In this document: in pieces, positions 8,180 to 16,629 of the stretch
Numbering within the stretch: the first letter of the stretch is position 1
Layout: every line of letters starts with the position of its first letter
Assembly (NCBI RefSeq): GCF_030815975.1
Contig: NZ_JAUSXL010000002.1
Location: 1,550,001-1,614,000 of the forward strand
Length of the DNA: 64,000 nt
Source of the DNA: Variovorax paradoxus
GTDB lineage: Bacteria > Pseudomonadota > Gammaproteobacteria > Burkholderiales > Burkholderiaceae_C
Direction of reading: 5' to 3'
Notes under the pieces: model-generated
Database searches by the model: none
Told to the model about the DNA's origin: nothing
Seen by the model: only the letters and a program-made list of their open reading frames with translations
Made by a program: the position numbers and the translations under genes

Positions 8180-10300
8180 TCACTTCGGCCGGATCGCGTC
8201 GGCCGTGCCCTGAATGAAGGCCTTGATGCTCTCGATGTCCTCGCCCGAGAGCTTGCCCGTGAAGTCGGGCATGCCGCGCGCCATGGCCGGGCCCTTGAGG
8301 ATGAACTTGTCGAGGTTCTCGATGTAGGCCGCATCCATGTAGCCGAGATTCGGGATGTTGCCGCCGCGGTCCACGCCGGGCACGCCATGGCAGAACACGC
8401 AGTTGCTCACATAGAGCATGGTGCCGGCCTGGACCTTGGCGGGGTCGTACTTCACGCCCTGCACGAGCTGGTTCATGCGGTACTGCACGAACTCCGGCAT
8501 CCTGGCGGTGCCGCCGACCGCAAAGGTGTAGACCGTGCCCGGGCCCTGCCGCTCGGTGGCGCGCTGCGAGAGGCCATAGACGCCGCCCCAGCCCACCGCC
8601 ACCGACACGTACTGCCTGCCGCCGACCATGTAGGTAGACGGCGCCGCCACCACGCCGGTGCCGGTGGGCGTTTCCCAGAGCTTCTCGCCGGTCTTCGCGT
8701 CGTAGGCCAGCAGGCGGCCGTCGGCCGTGCCCTGGAACACGAGGTTGCCCGCGGTGGTAAGGGTGCCGCCGTTCCAGGGCGACGCGTAGTCCACGCCCCA
8801 GGCTTCCTTCTGCGCGACCGGATCCCAGGCGACGAGACGGCCGAAGGGCTTGCTCTTCGGCGGCTCGGCGTTGATGGACATCGCAGTGTTCCAGCCCAGC
8901 GCGGCGTGCGGGCGGCCGGGTGCGTTCTGGTCGAACTTCCAGTCCTTGTCGTCCATCAGGTTGATCGGCACGTTCTGCGCGGGCAGGTAAGCCAGCCCGG
9001 TCTGCGGGTTGAACGACATCGGATGCCAGTTGTGCGCGCCGAAGGGTCCGGGAACGCTGTCGCCGGGCTTGTCGTTCTGGCGCGCGGCGGCGATCTCGAT
9101 CGGCCGGCCGCTGGTGTCGTAGCCGGTGGCCCAGTTCACTTCGGTGAAATTCTTCGCCGAGATGAACTTGCCGTTGGTGCGGTCGATGACGAAGAAGAAG
9201 CCGTTCTTCGGCGCATGCAGCAGCACCTTGCGCGCCTTGCCGTCGATCTTCAGGTTGGCCAGGATCATCGATTGCGTGGAGGTGTAGTCCCAGTTGTCGC
9301 CCGGCGTCTCCTGGTAGTGCCACACGTACTTGCCGGTGTCGGGGTTCAGGGCCACAACCGAGCCGAGGTAGAGGTTGTCGCCGCCCTTGGGGCTGCGCTT
9401 CTTGTGCGCCCATGGCGAACCGTTGCCGGTGCCCACGTACATCAGGTCGAGTTCGGGGTCGAAGGCGAAGCTGTCCCACGCGGTGCCGCCGCCGCCGGCT
9501 TCCCAGTATTTGCCGCTCGGGTCCCAGGTCTTGGCGGCGCGCGCCATCGATTCGTCCTCGAAAGGCTTGGACGGATCGCCCGGCACGACGAACCAGCGCC
9601 ATTTCTGCGCGCCGGTGTTGGCGTCGTAGGCCGTGACGTAGCCGCGCACGCCGTACTCGGCGCCGCCGTTGCCGATGATGACCTTGCCCTTGAAGACGCG
9701 CGGTGCGCCGGTGATGGTGTAGGAGCCCTTCTGCCCCTCGATGGTGTTCTTCTCCCAGACCTTCCTGCCCGTGGCCGCATCGAGCGCGATGAGGCGGCCG
9801 TCGTAGGCAGCCACGTAGACCTTGCTTTCATGCAGCGCGACACCGCGGTTCACCACGTCGCAGCAGCCCCTGAAGCCCTTGGACTTGTCGACCTGCGGAT
9901 CGAAGCTCCAGAGCTTCTGTCCGGTGCGCGTGTCGATGGCATGCACCACGCTCCACGACGCCGTGACATACATGACGCCATCGACCACCAGCGGCGTGGC
10001 CTCGACGCCGCGCGTCGATTCGAGGTCGTAGGACCAGACCAGGCCGAGCTGCTTCACGTTGCCGGCGTTCACCTGATCGAGCTTGCTGAAGCGCGACTCG
10101 GCGTAGTCGAGGCCGTAGCTCGGCCAGTCGGGCGTCTTCTTCTCTGCCGCATTGGCGCGGATGAAGCTGCCGTTCACCCGCTTGGCGGCCGAAGCCGCGC
10201 GGTCCTGCGCATTGCCTGGCGCCTGGGCCTTCGCTGCCGCGGTGCCCAGGCACAGCAGCGCGCCGGCCAGCATGAGCAGCCCGGTGTGGATCTTTTTCAT
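8180..10300 (-). CDS. PQQ-dependent alcohol dehydrogenase with C-terminal cytochrome c domain (quinohaemoprotein)
   Basis: The 706-residue protein has a signal peptide (cut near residue 25) and a methanol/ethanol-type eight-bladed PQQ propeller, with the adjacent cysteine pair Cys146-Cys147 (FRGCCDVV) that forms the disulfide over PQQ and the catalytic aspartate in TPGDNWDYTS near residue 338. The residue two places after this aspartate is threonine, not the aspartate of lanthanide-dependent enzymes, so a calcium enzyme is inferred. A haem c domain follows with CVFCH near 634-638 and a likely axial methionine in ARGMPDF near 677. It would oxidise alcohols in the periplasm and pass electrons to the respiratory chain. 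The start is supported by AAGGAG upstream of 10300. Confidence 0.93.
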   Translation of the reverse strand: MKKIHTGLLMLAGALLCLGTAAAKAQAPGNAQDRAASAAKRVNGSFIRANAAEKKTPDWPSYGLDYAESRFSKLDQVNAGNVKQLGLVWSYDLESTRGVEATPLVVDGVMYVTASWSVVHAIDTRTGQKLWSFDPQVDKSKGFRGCCDVVNRGVALHESKVYVAAYDGRLIALDAATGRKVWEKNTIEGQKGSYTITGAPRVFKGKVIIGNGGAEYGVRGYVTAYDANTGAQKWRWFVVPGDPSKPFEDESMARAAKTWDPSGKYWEAGGGGTAWDSFAFDPELDLMYVGTGNGSPWAHKKRSPKGGDNLYLGSVVALNPDTGKYVWHYQETPGDNWDYTSTQSMILANLKIDGKARKVLLHAPKNGFFFVIDRTNGKFISAKNFTEVNWATGYDTSGRPIEIAAARQNDKPGDSVPGPFGAHNWHPMSFNPQTGLAYLPAQNVPINLMDDKDWKFDQNAPGRPHAALGWNTAMSINAEPPKSKPFGRLVAWDPVAQKEAWGVDYASPWNGGTLTTAGNLVFQGTADGRLLAYDAKTGEKLWETPTGTGVVAAPSTYMVGGRQYVSVAVGWGGVYGLSQRATERQGPGTVYTFAVGGTARMPEFVQYRMNQLVQGVKYDPAKVQAGTMLYVSNCVFCHGVPGVDRGGNIPNLGYMDAAYIENLDKFILKGPAMARGMPDFTGKLSGEDIESIKAFIQGTADAIRPK

Positions 10301-10457
10301 CGTGGGTCTCCTTGGTGCCGCAAGGATCGTTCGCGCCGCGCCCGCGTTCATCTTCGGGATTTCCCCAGGCCGTCGCTGTTCCATTGCGGCACACATTCCA
10401 GGGGGCGGCGTTTCCCCCATTTCCTGGTTCCCCAATTTGCGAGGAGCAGCGAACAGC
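10301..10457. promoter_or_regulatory. Divergent promoter region between the quinohaemoprotein and its putative regulator
   Basis: The 157 bases separate two divergent genes and so must carry both promoters. It holds a symmetric stretch around 10397-10425 (CCAGGGGG, eight bases, CCCCC and CCTGG). GAGGAG at 10441 is the ribosome site of the regulator. No sigma-54 GG-N10-GC promoter was confidently placed by eye. Confidence 0.35.
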
Positions 10458-11735
10458 ATGGCTTTCGAAAGGCTGAGCACGGCGGCTGCGCCGCGCCAAC
10501 TTTTTTCCAGCACGCCGGCGCAGCGCGTCGCGCTCGCGCGGCAGCAGTTCTTCGAGGAAGGCGTGCGGCCTTCAGGACTGGTCGGCGAAGCGGTGATCCA
10601 GTCATGGCTGCGCTGCACCCGCAACCACAGCGACCGGCAGCGCATCGTGCCTTTCGATGCGGTCACGCCGAGTCGGCTGCACGCCACGCTGGCGCGCAAC
10701 CGCGAGCTGCTCGAAGTGGCGCGCCAGGAGCTCGCGAGCATGGAAAGCGCGCTCGCGGGCACCGATTGCCGCGTGATCCTGACCGACGGCGAAGGCGTGG
10801 TGGTGCATGTCACGCACCAGCCGGCCGCGGCGCACCAGCCAGTGCTGCGCAAGACCGCGCGCGTGGGCGTGAACATTTCCGAGCGCATCGTCGGCACCAC
10901 GGCGCCGGGCATCGTGGCGAGCACCGGGCAGGCCTGCACGGTCGACGGCGCGGAGCATTACTTCGACGTGCTGTCGCAGATGCAGTGCGCCGCGGCCCCG
11001 ATCCGCGATGTGGCGGGCCGGCTCGCGGGCGTGCTCGACATCACGATGGAAGCGCGGCGCTTCGGCTTCGACGCCGCCTCGATGGTGGCGCTCTATGCCA
11101 CGACCATCGAGAACCGCCTGCTGCAGGCGCAGTCGCGCGACCACCTGATCCTGCGCTTCCAGGCCAGCCCCACCTTGCTGGGCACGCCCATGGAAGCGCT
11201 GGCCGGGGTGGCGCCCGACGGCACCATCGCCTGGCTCAACGGTGCCGGCGCGCGGCTGATCGGGCGCCTGCCCGACGCGGCCGGCGAGCGCGATGTCGAA
11301 TCGATGCTGGGCCACGACCTCGCGAGCCTGCTGCGGCTGGAGCGGCGCGAAGCCGCGCAGCCGCTGCGCCTGGCGAGCGGCCTGGGCGTCTGGGTGCAGG
11401 CGCGCCTGAAGGCAGCAGCGGATGGCGCGGACTTCGGGCATGCGGTGGCGATGCCCGGCGACGCCGGCACGGTGTTGCCCATCGAGCCTGTAGCTGCACT
11501 CGATGCGTTGGCGACGGACGCGCAAGCAGTCGCCCCCCACCACGTGCAGGCGGAACCGATGCCGGGCGAAACCCTGCGCGAGCACAGCCGCAAGCTGATC
11601 GAGGAAACGCTGGCGGCGCAGGGCGGCAACGTGTCGCAGGCGGCGCGGCAGCTGGGCGTATCGCGCGGCACGCTGTACCGGCGGCTGCGCGGCTGGCGCG
11701 AAGAGGACAAGGGCACGCCGCGCGCGCCGGACTGA
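10458..11735 (+). CDS. AcoR-like transcriptional regulator: GAF-type sensor and Fis-type HTH without the AAA+ domain
   Basis: The 425-residue protein has the N-terminal layout of AcoR/DhaR regulators: a helical start with VIQSWLRCTRNH, then a GAF-type sensor (about residues 60-230) with NISERIVGTTAPGIVASTGQA. A PAS-like segment follows (about 240-330, VAPDGTIAWLNGAGARLIG). The C-terminus is a Fis-type HTH: IEETLAAQGGNVSQAARQLGVSRGTLYRRLRGW. The sigma-54-activating AAA+ module that normally sits between sensor and HTH is missing: no Walker A, no GAFTGA. It therefore probably acts on sigma-70 promoters. It lies between two PQQ dehydrogenase genes and is divergent from one of them, so control of alcohol or polyol oxidation is the natural guess. 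Confidence 0.85.
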   Translation: MAFERLSTAAAPRQLFSSTPAQRVALARQQFFEEGVRPSGLVGEAVIQSWLRCTRNHSDRQRIVPFDAVTPSRLHATLARNRELLEVARQELASMESALAGTDCRVILTDGEGVVVHVTHQPAAAHQPVLRKTARVGVNISERIVGTTAPGIVASTGQACTVDGAEHYFDVLSQMQCAAAPIRDVAGRLAGVLDITMEARRFGFDAASMVALYATTIENRLLQAQSRDHLILRFQASPTLLGTPMEALAGVAPDGTIAWLNGAGARLIGRLPDAAGERDVESMLGHDLASLLRLERREAAQPLRLASGLGVWVQARLKAAADGADFGHAVAMPGDAGTVLPIEPVAALDALATDAQAVAPHHVQAEPMPGETLREHSRKLIEETLAAQGGNVSQAARQLGVSRGTLYRRLRGWREEDKGTPRAPD

Positions 11736-11739
11736 ACGC

Positions 11740-14190
11740 TCAGCGCTTGGGCAGCGCGTAGGCGATCACATGGTCGCCGGTGCGCGTGCCCAGCGAGCCG
11801 TGGCCGCCCGCGGCCACCACCACGAACTGGCGCCCGTCGCTGCCGCGGTAGCTCATCGGCGTGGCCTGCCCGCCCGCGGGCAGCCGGCTGCGCCACAGCT
11901 CCTTGCCGTTGGCGACGTCATAGGCGCGCACGAACTGGTCGAGCGTGCCCGAGAGAAAGGCCACGCCGCCGGCCGTCATCATCGGCCCGCCGAGGCTGGG
12001 CACGCCCATCGCAAAGGGCAGCGGCAGCGGCGAGCTGTCGCGCACCGTGCCGTTCTTGTGCTTCCACACCACCCGGCCGGTGCGCAGGTCGGCCCCCGCC
12101 ACATGGCCCCAGGGCGGCGCCTGGCACGGCAGGCCGAATACCGAGGTGAAGGCGCTGAGCTGCACCGCAAAAGGCGCGCCGAAGTTCTCGTTGAGCGCGG
12201 GCAGGCTGTCGTTGGGCCGGTTCTTGCCTTGCACGTAGAGCGCGGTGTCGTCGGCGCGCGGAATGAGCCTGGACACGAACGCCAGCGAGGCCGGCGTGGT
12301 GAACGCCAGCTGCCGCTGCGGATCGACCGCGATGCCGCCCCAGTTGAAGACGCCGAAGTTGCCCGGATAGATCAGCGAGCCCTCGGTCGACGGCGGCGTG
12401 AAGCGGCCTTCGTAGCGCAGCCGGTGAAAGGCGATGCGGCAGGCCAGCTGGTCGAACACGGTACCGCCCCACATGTCGGCCGGCGTGAGCGCGGGCGGAT
12501 CGAAGGACAGCTCCGACACCGGCTGCGTCAGCGAAGTGTGGTCGCCCGCGGCCGCGCCCTGCGGCGCGGGCCGCTCATGCACCTTCACCACGGGCTTCCC
12601 GTCGCGGCGGTCGAGCACGAACAGTTCGCCCTGCTTGGTCGGCTGCACGAGCGCTGGCACCGTCTCGCTGCCGATGCGCAGGTCGATGAGGCTGGGCTGC
12701 GAGGGCACGTCGTAGTCCCAGAGGTCGTGGTGCACGGTCTGGAAACTCCAGCGCACGCGGCCGGTGGCGAGGTCGAGCGCCACCACCGAGGACGAGTAGC
12801 GCTCGGCCCCTGCGGTGCGTTTTCCGCCCCATTGGTCAGGCGGCTGGTTGCCGGTGGGCACGTAGACCAGCCCGAGTGCCTCGTCCACGCTGGAGATCGA
12901 CCAGCTGTTCGGCGAGTTGGCCGTGTACATGCGGTCGGCCGCGATGGGCGCGGTGTCGTCCGGGTTGCCCGAGTCCCAGTTCCACACCAATGCGCCGGTG
13001 TCGATGTCGAAGGCCCGGATCACGCCCGAGGTCTCTTTCGTCGAGACGTTGTCCAGCACCGTGCCGCCCACGATGATGAGCGAGCGCGTCACCACCACGG
13101 GCGAGGTCGAGTAGTAGGAGCCGGGCTTCACGTTGGGCATGTTCTTCCAGAGGTCGATCTGGCCCGTGCCGCCGCCGAAGCGCATGCAGGGCCTGCCACT
13201 CCCGGGGTCGAGCGCGATGACGCGGCCATCGGCCGTGGGCATGAAGAGCTTGGCGTCGCAGTCGCCGCCCGCGGTGGGCAGCGATGAAGGCGATGATGGC
13301 GATGAAGCGGCGGCGGGCGCGGACCGCACCGCGCTGCCCGGGTCGTAGGAAAGGCCGCGGCAGGTCAGGTGCTGCAAGGCCAGCGGGCGCCGGATCTCGG
13401 GCGTGTAGCGCCAGAGCTGCTGGCCGGTGGTCGCGTTCAGCGCCACCACCGACTGGTGCGGCGTGCAGAGAAAAAGCTTGTCGCCGATCTTCAGCGGCGT
13501 GACCTCGAAGGTCGTCTCCTCGGGGTCGCCGCTCTGGCCGCGCACGTCGCCGGTGCGGAAGTGCCACGCCTCCTGCAGTTCACCAGCGTTGGCCGGCGTG
13601 ATCTGGTCGAGCGCCGAATAGCGCTGGCCCATGCCGTTGCCGCCGTAGGCCGTCCAGTCGTCCTTCGGCGGGGCCGGTGCGGCGTTTGCCGATGCCGCGA
13701 CGGCTGCCGCGGGCGCCGGCATGGTGCCTTCGATGCGGGTCGCGTCGCGCGTCCACGAGAACACCGCGGCAGCCAGGAAGGCCAGCAGCGCCACGCCGAG
13801 AAAGCCGCGCGCGGGCGCCACGCCTGCGGCCTTGCGGCGCGCCAGCGCACGCGGTACCCACGGCATGAGCAGGAACACGCCGATCACGAAGAACACATCG
13901 CCGCGCGCCGCCAGCGGCCACCAGTCGAATCCCACTTCCCACAGGGCCCAGGCCAGCGTGAACGCCACCACGGCCGCATAGACCCAGAGGCCCGCGCCGC
14001 CGCCGCGCGGCAGCAGCACCGCGGCAACGATCAGCCCGAGCCCCGCCGCGAGGTAGTACCACGAACCGCCGAGCACGACGAGCCACGCGCCTGCCGCCCC
14101 CAGGGCCAGGCCCGCAAGGCCGATGACAACGGCGGTGATGTTGAGCAGCGCGGAAGAAGGCGCACGAACGCGCGCGGCGGCATCGGGCAT
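11740..14190 (-). CDS. Membrane-bound PQQ-dependent dehydrogenase, glucose/quinate/shikimate family
   Basis: This 816-residue protein has four to five membrane helices in the first ~155 residues (LLNITAVVIGLAGLALGAAGAWLVVLG and following) and then a periplasmic PQQ propeller beginning DDWTAYGGNGMGQRYSALDQITPANAGELQ. That is the architecture of E. coli Gcd (about 800 residues) and of quinate/shikimate dehydrogenase. HHDLWDYDVPSQP carries the expected active-site aspartate. It would oxidise a sugar or a quinate-type polyol in the periplasm and reduce ubiquinone directly. Its stop lies four bases from the stop of the convergent AcoR-like gene. The substrate cannot be read from sequence. No pqq biosynthesis gene is in the window. 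Confidence 0.93.
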   Translation of the reverse strand: MPDAAARVRAPSSALLNITAVVIGLAGLALGAAGAWLVVLGGSWYYLAAGLGLIVAAVLLPRGGGAGLWVYAAVVAFTLAWALWEVGFDWWPLAARGDVFFVIGVFLLMPWVPRALARRKAAGVAPARGFLGVALLAFLAAAVFSWTRDATRIEGTMPAPAAAVAASANAAPAPPKDDWTAYGGNGMGQRYSALDQITPANAGELQEAWHFRTGDVRGQSGDPEETTFEVTPLKIGDKLFLCTPHQSVVALNATTGQQLWRYTPEIRRPLALQHLTCRGLSYDPGSAVRSAPAAASSPSSPSSLPTAGGDCDAKLFMPTADGRVIALDPGSGRPCMRFGGGTGQIDLWKNMPNVKPGSYYSTSPVVVTRSLIIVGGTVLDNVSTKETSGVIRAFDIDTGALVWNWDSGNPDDTAPIAADRMYTANSPNSWSISSVDEALGLVYVPTGNQPPDQWGGKRTAGAERYSSSVVALDLATGRVRWSFQTVHHDLWDYDVPSQPSLIDLRIGSETVPALVQPTKQGELFVLDRRDGKPVVKVHERPAPQGAAAGDHTSLTQPVSELSFDPPALTPADMWGGTVFDQLACRIAFHRLRYEGRFTPPSTEGSLIYPGNFGVFNWGGIAVDPQRQLAFTTPASLAFVSRLIPRADDTALYVQGKNRPNDSLPALNENFGAPFAVQLSAFTSVFGLPCQAPPWGHVAGADLRTGRVVWKHKNGTVRDSSPLPLPFAMGVPSLGGPMMTAGGVAFLSGTLDQFVRAYDVANGKELWRSRLPAGGQATPMSYRGSDGRQFVVVAAGGHGSLGTRTGDHVIAYALPKR

Positions 14191-14305
14191 GGCAGGGGCT
14201 CCAGGTTTTTTCTCGAACCTAGGCCAAGGCCGCGGCGATGCGCGTAGGCGGTTTGCGCATGTCGCCGTGCATCACCGGACGCGCGGCCGCTTGCCGCCGA
14301 TCTTT

Positions 14306-15469
14306 TTAAACAGAAGGTATTCGGTCTTCGTTGCGCGCGGCGCGGGCCCGGCGCATGCGCGCATCGGGCTGCAGCGGCCTGAGGTATTCGTGCAATGCCA
14401 GCGCGGCAGCGCCCACGGCGGGTGCAAGCGCGCGATAGCGCGCGATGCGCAGATCGGGCGCGGGCATGCCGGCCGCATCGGCATGGCGCTGGACCCTCTC
14501 GAAGGCCGCCTGCGCCAGGCCGCGTTGCCCGGTACAAGACTTGCCGCCAAGCACGATGGCGCGCGGATCGAAGGTGACCCAGAGGTTCTGCAGCAGCACG
14601 CCGAAGAACGCCGCCGCATGCGCCATGCCGGGCGCTTCGCGCTTGAGCGCGCGCGAGCCGAAGAAGGCCTCGGCGCAACCGCGGCGCCCGCACGAGCACA
14701 GCGGCCCGTCGATCTGCAGGATGGTGTGGCCGATCTCGCCCGCCATGCCCTGCGCGCCCGTGAAGAGCCGATCGTTCAGCACCACGCCGGCGCCCACGCC
14801 CACGTCGCAGCTCACGAAGATCAACGGGTCCGCGCTCTCGCCGCCGGAGAACTCGTACTCGCCGAGCGCGGCGGCGTCGGCATCGTTCTGCAGCTGCACT
14901 GTGACGCCCGGCAGCCCCGCCGCGGCAAAGGCTTTTTCGAGCGCGGGCAGCAGGCTCACATTGCGCCAGCCGAGGTTGGGCGCGAAGCGGACCACGCCGG
15001 TGCAGTCGTCCACCGCGCCGGGCACGCAGACGCCGATGCTCGACAGCCGCAGCCCCAGTGCGTTGAGCTGCCCGTGCGCCGCCGCGGCCATGCGCGCGAC
15101 CTGCGCGCATGCGCCGGCCGGTGTGCTGTCGGCCAGCGCCTGCGTGTCGGCATGCAGCACCTCGCCCTGCAGCGAGACGCACACCAGGCGCACCGTTTCC
15201 ACCGCGATCTCGACACCCATCAATGCGCGCACGCCGACGTTGATCCGCAGCGGCGTGGAAGGCCGTCCCAGTCCGTCGGCCACCGCGGTGCCCGCTTCGC
15301 TGAGCCAGCCTTCGTCGAGCAGTTCGCGCACCAGCAGGCTCACGGTCGATTTGGTGAGGCCGCTCTCGCCCGCAAGCCGTGCGCGCGACAGGCCCGGCCG
15401 CGCGCGCAGGAGCCGCAGCAGCACGCTGCGGTTCATGCGCTTGAGCAGCTGCTGGTCGCCGATGGTCAC
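14306..15469 (-). CDS. ROK-family transcriptional regulator of the xylose-type ABC operon
   Basis: The 387-residue protein has an N-terminal winged HTH (GLSRARLAGESGLTKSTVSLLVRELLDEG, about residues 26-54) and a ROK kinase-like domain with the zinc site EIGHTILQIDGPLCSCGRRGCAEAFFG. ROK repressors of this XylR/NagC type bind AT-rich palindromes and are released by a sugar. It is the last gene of the xylF-xylH-ATPase-ROK operon, 19 bases after the ATPase stop. Its likely operator is the TAGTTAGTT/AACTAACTA palindrome at 19031-19057, upstream of xylF. An internal ATG (MNRSVLL, 15436) is an alternative start. Confidence 0.9.
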   Translation of the reverse strand: MTIGDQQLLKRMNRSVLLRLLRARPGLSRARLAGESGLTKSTVSLLVRELLDEGWLSEAGTAVADGLGRPSTPLRINVGVRALMGVEIAVETVRLVCVSLQGEVLHADTQALADSTPAGACAQVARMAAAAHGQLNALGLRLSSIGVCVPGAVDDCTGVVRFAPNLGWRNVSLLPALEKAFAAAGLPGVTVQLQNDADAAALGEYEFSGGESADPLIFVSCDVGVGAGVVLNDRLFTGAQGMAGEIGHTILQIDGPLCSCGRRGCAEAFFGSRALKREAPGMAHAAAFFGVLLQNLWVTFDPRAIVLGGKSCTGQRGLAQAAFERVQRHADAAGMPAPDLRIARYRALAPAVGAAALALHEYLRPLQPDARMRRARAARNEDRIPSV

Positions 15470-15488
15470 GGGGCCACCCTGCCTTCGT

Positions 15489-16265
15489 TCACCTGTGGGC
15501 CTGCTCTTTTCCCTCGGGGCGCTTGCCGGCGATGATCATGCCGAGCACTTCGTCCTCGGTGACGTCCGCGGTGCGGTAGGTGCCGACGAGCTTGCCGGTC
15601 TTCATTACCGCGACGCGGTCGCTCAGGGAGAACACGTCGGGCATGTCGTGCGTGATCAGGAAGATGCCGACGCCGTCGGCCTTGAGCTGCTTCACGAGGC
15701 CGCCGACCATCGCGGTCTCTTCGGGGCCGAGCGCGGCGCAGGGCTCGTCCATGATGAGGATGCGCGCATTGAAGTACAGCGCGCGCGAGATCGCCACCAC
15801 CTGCCGCTGCCCGCCCGAAAGCCTGCGCACCGGAATGCGGATGTTGCTGAAGTTCTTGTTCAGGCGCTGGAACACCTTGCGCGCCTGCACTTCCATGAAA
15901 TGATCGTCGAGCGTGTTCCAGCGCGTCATCTTCTCGCGGCCGAGAAAGAGGTTGGACACCGAGTCGAGGTTGTCGGCCAGCGCGAGGGTCTGGTAGATGG
16001 TCTCGATGCCCAGCGCCTGCGCCTCGGCCGGCGTGCGGATGTGGACCTTCTCGCCCGCGATCAGCGTCTCGCCCGAATCGACGGGGTAGGCGCCCGCGAG
16101 CATCTTCATGAGCGTGGACTTGCCCGCGCCGTTGTGGCCGAGCACCGCGACCACTTCACCGGGATGGAGGTTGATGCTCACGCCATCCACGGCCTTCACG
16201 CCGCCGAAGGCCTTGCGGATTTCCTTCAGTTCGACCAGGGGCGTTGATGTGTCGACCGTGGTCAT
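15489..16265 (-). CDS. Sugar ABC transporter ATP-binding protein, single-domain (CUT2 family)
   Basis: This 258-residue ATPase has Walker [10 protein letters not shown] near residues 43-51, LSGGQRQVV near 149-157 and Walker [13 protein letters not shown] near 169-180, with a histidine switch in [12 protein letters not shown]2 ATPases such as E. coli XylG, RbsA and AraG are fused tandem domains of about 500 residues. This one is a single domain, like FrcA of rhizobia, and must work as a homodimer. The cysteine in DEPCAALG replaces the usual threonine. It serves the XylF/XylH receptor and permease encoded upstream. The 364-base gap to xylH is filled by an inverted-repeat element. Confidence 0.9.
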   Translation of the reverse strand: MTTVDTSTPLVELKEIRKAFGGVKAVDGVSINLHPGEVVAVLGHNGAGKSTLMKMLAGAYPVDSGETLIAGEKVHIRTPAEAQALGIETIYQTLALADNLDSVSNLFLGREKMTRWNTLDDHFMEVQARKVFQRLNKNFSNIRIPVRRLSGGQRQVVAISRALYFNARILIMDEPCAALGPEETAMVGGLVKQLKADGVGIFLITHDMPDVFSLSDRVAVMKTGKLVGTYRTADVTEDEVLGMIIAGKRPEGKEQAHR

Positions 16266-16338
16266 TGGGGTTCCTTTCGCTGTGCACTGTTGTGACGCGG
16301 GGTCTTCGCTTTCGGAGCGTGTGTGTTCTTGTCGCTGC

Positions 16339-16615
16339 TGTTCAGGGCGCGTGCACAGGCCACCGGGTACTCCCCTCCGCGAATGTCCCCCGGCCTGCGG
16401 CCTCCTCCTTTATTTCGCTGCGGGGAGCACCCGATGCCCTGTGCACCTGGGCACGCTGCTGGTGTACCGCTGATCAACGACGGCTCTGTCCAACGCTCCC
16501 GTCGATGGGGTGCCTTGCGCAGCGAAATCAAGGAGGAGCCCGAAGGGCGGGGGACATTCGCTTCGCCGCGTACCCCGTCGGCGGGAGCGCGCCCTGAATG
16601 GCAGCGCCCTGAACA
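16339..16615. repeat. 277-bp imperfect inverted-repeat element within the xyl operon
   Basis: The gap between the permease and ATPase genes is an imperfect palindrome. Its outer ends TGTTCAGGGCGC (16339-16350) and GCGCCCTGAACA (16604-16615) are perfect 12-base inverted repeats. Inside, GCGAATGTCCCCCG (16379-16392) is repeated inverted at 16548-16561, and the flanking CTCCTCCTT and ATTTCGCTGCG segments also match their counterparts near 16511-16540. No open frame of note lies in it and no transposase is near. It looks like a nonautonomous, REP/BIME- or MITE-like element. Confidence 0.75.
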
Positions 16616-16629
16616 ACGCACTTTCATTT

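Noticed and set aside
8387..11761. A very long open frame (over 1100 codons) on the plus strand across the PQQ dehydrogenase and regulator genes
   Set aside because: It is a shadow frame in GC-rich DNA: His/Arg/Ala-rich, no domain, and overlaps well-supported genes on both strands.
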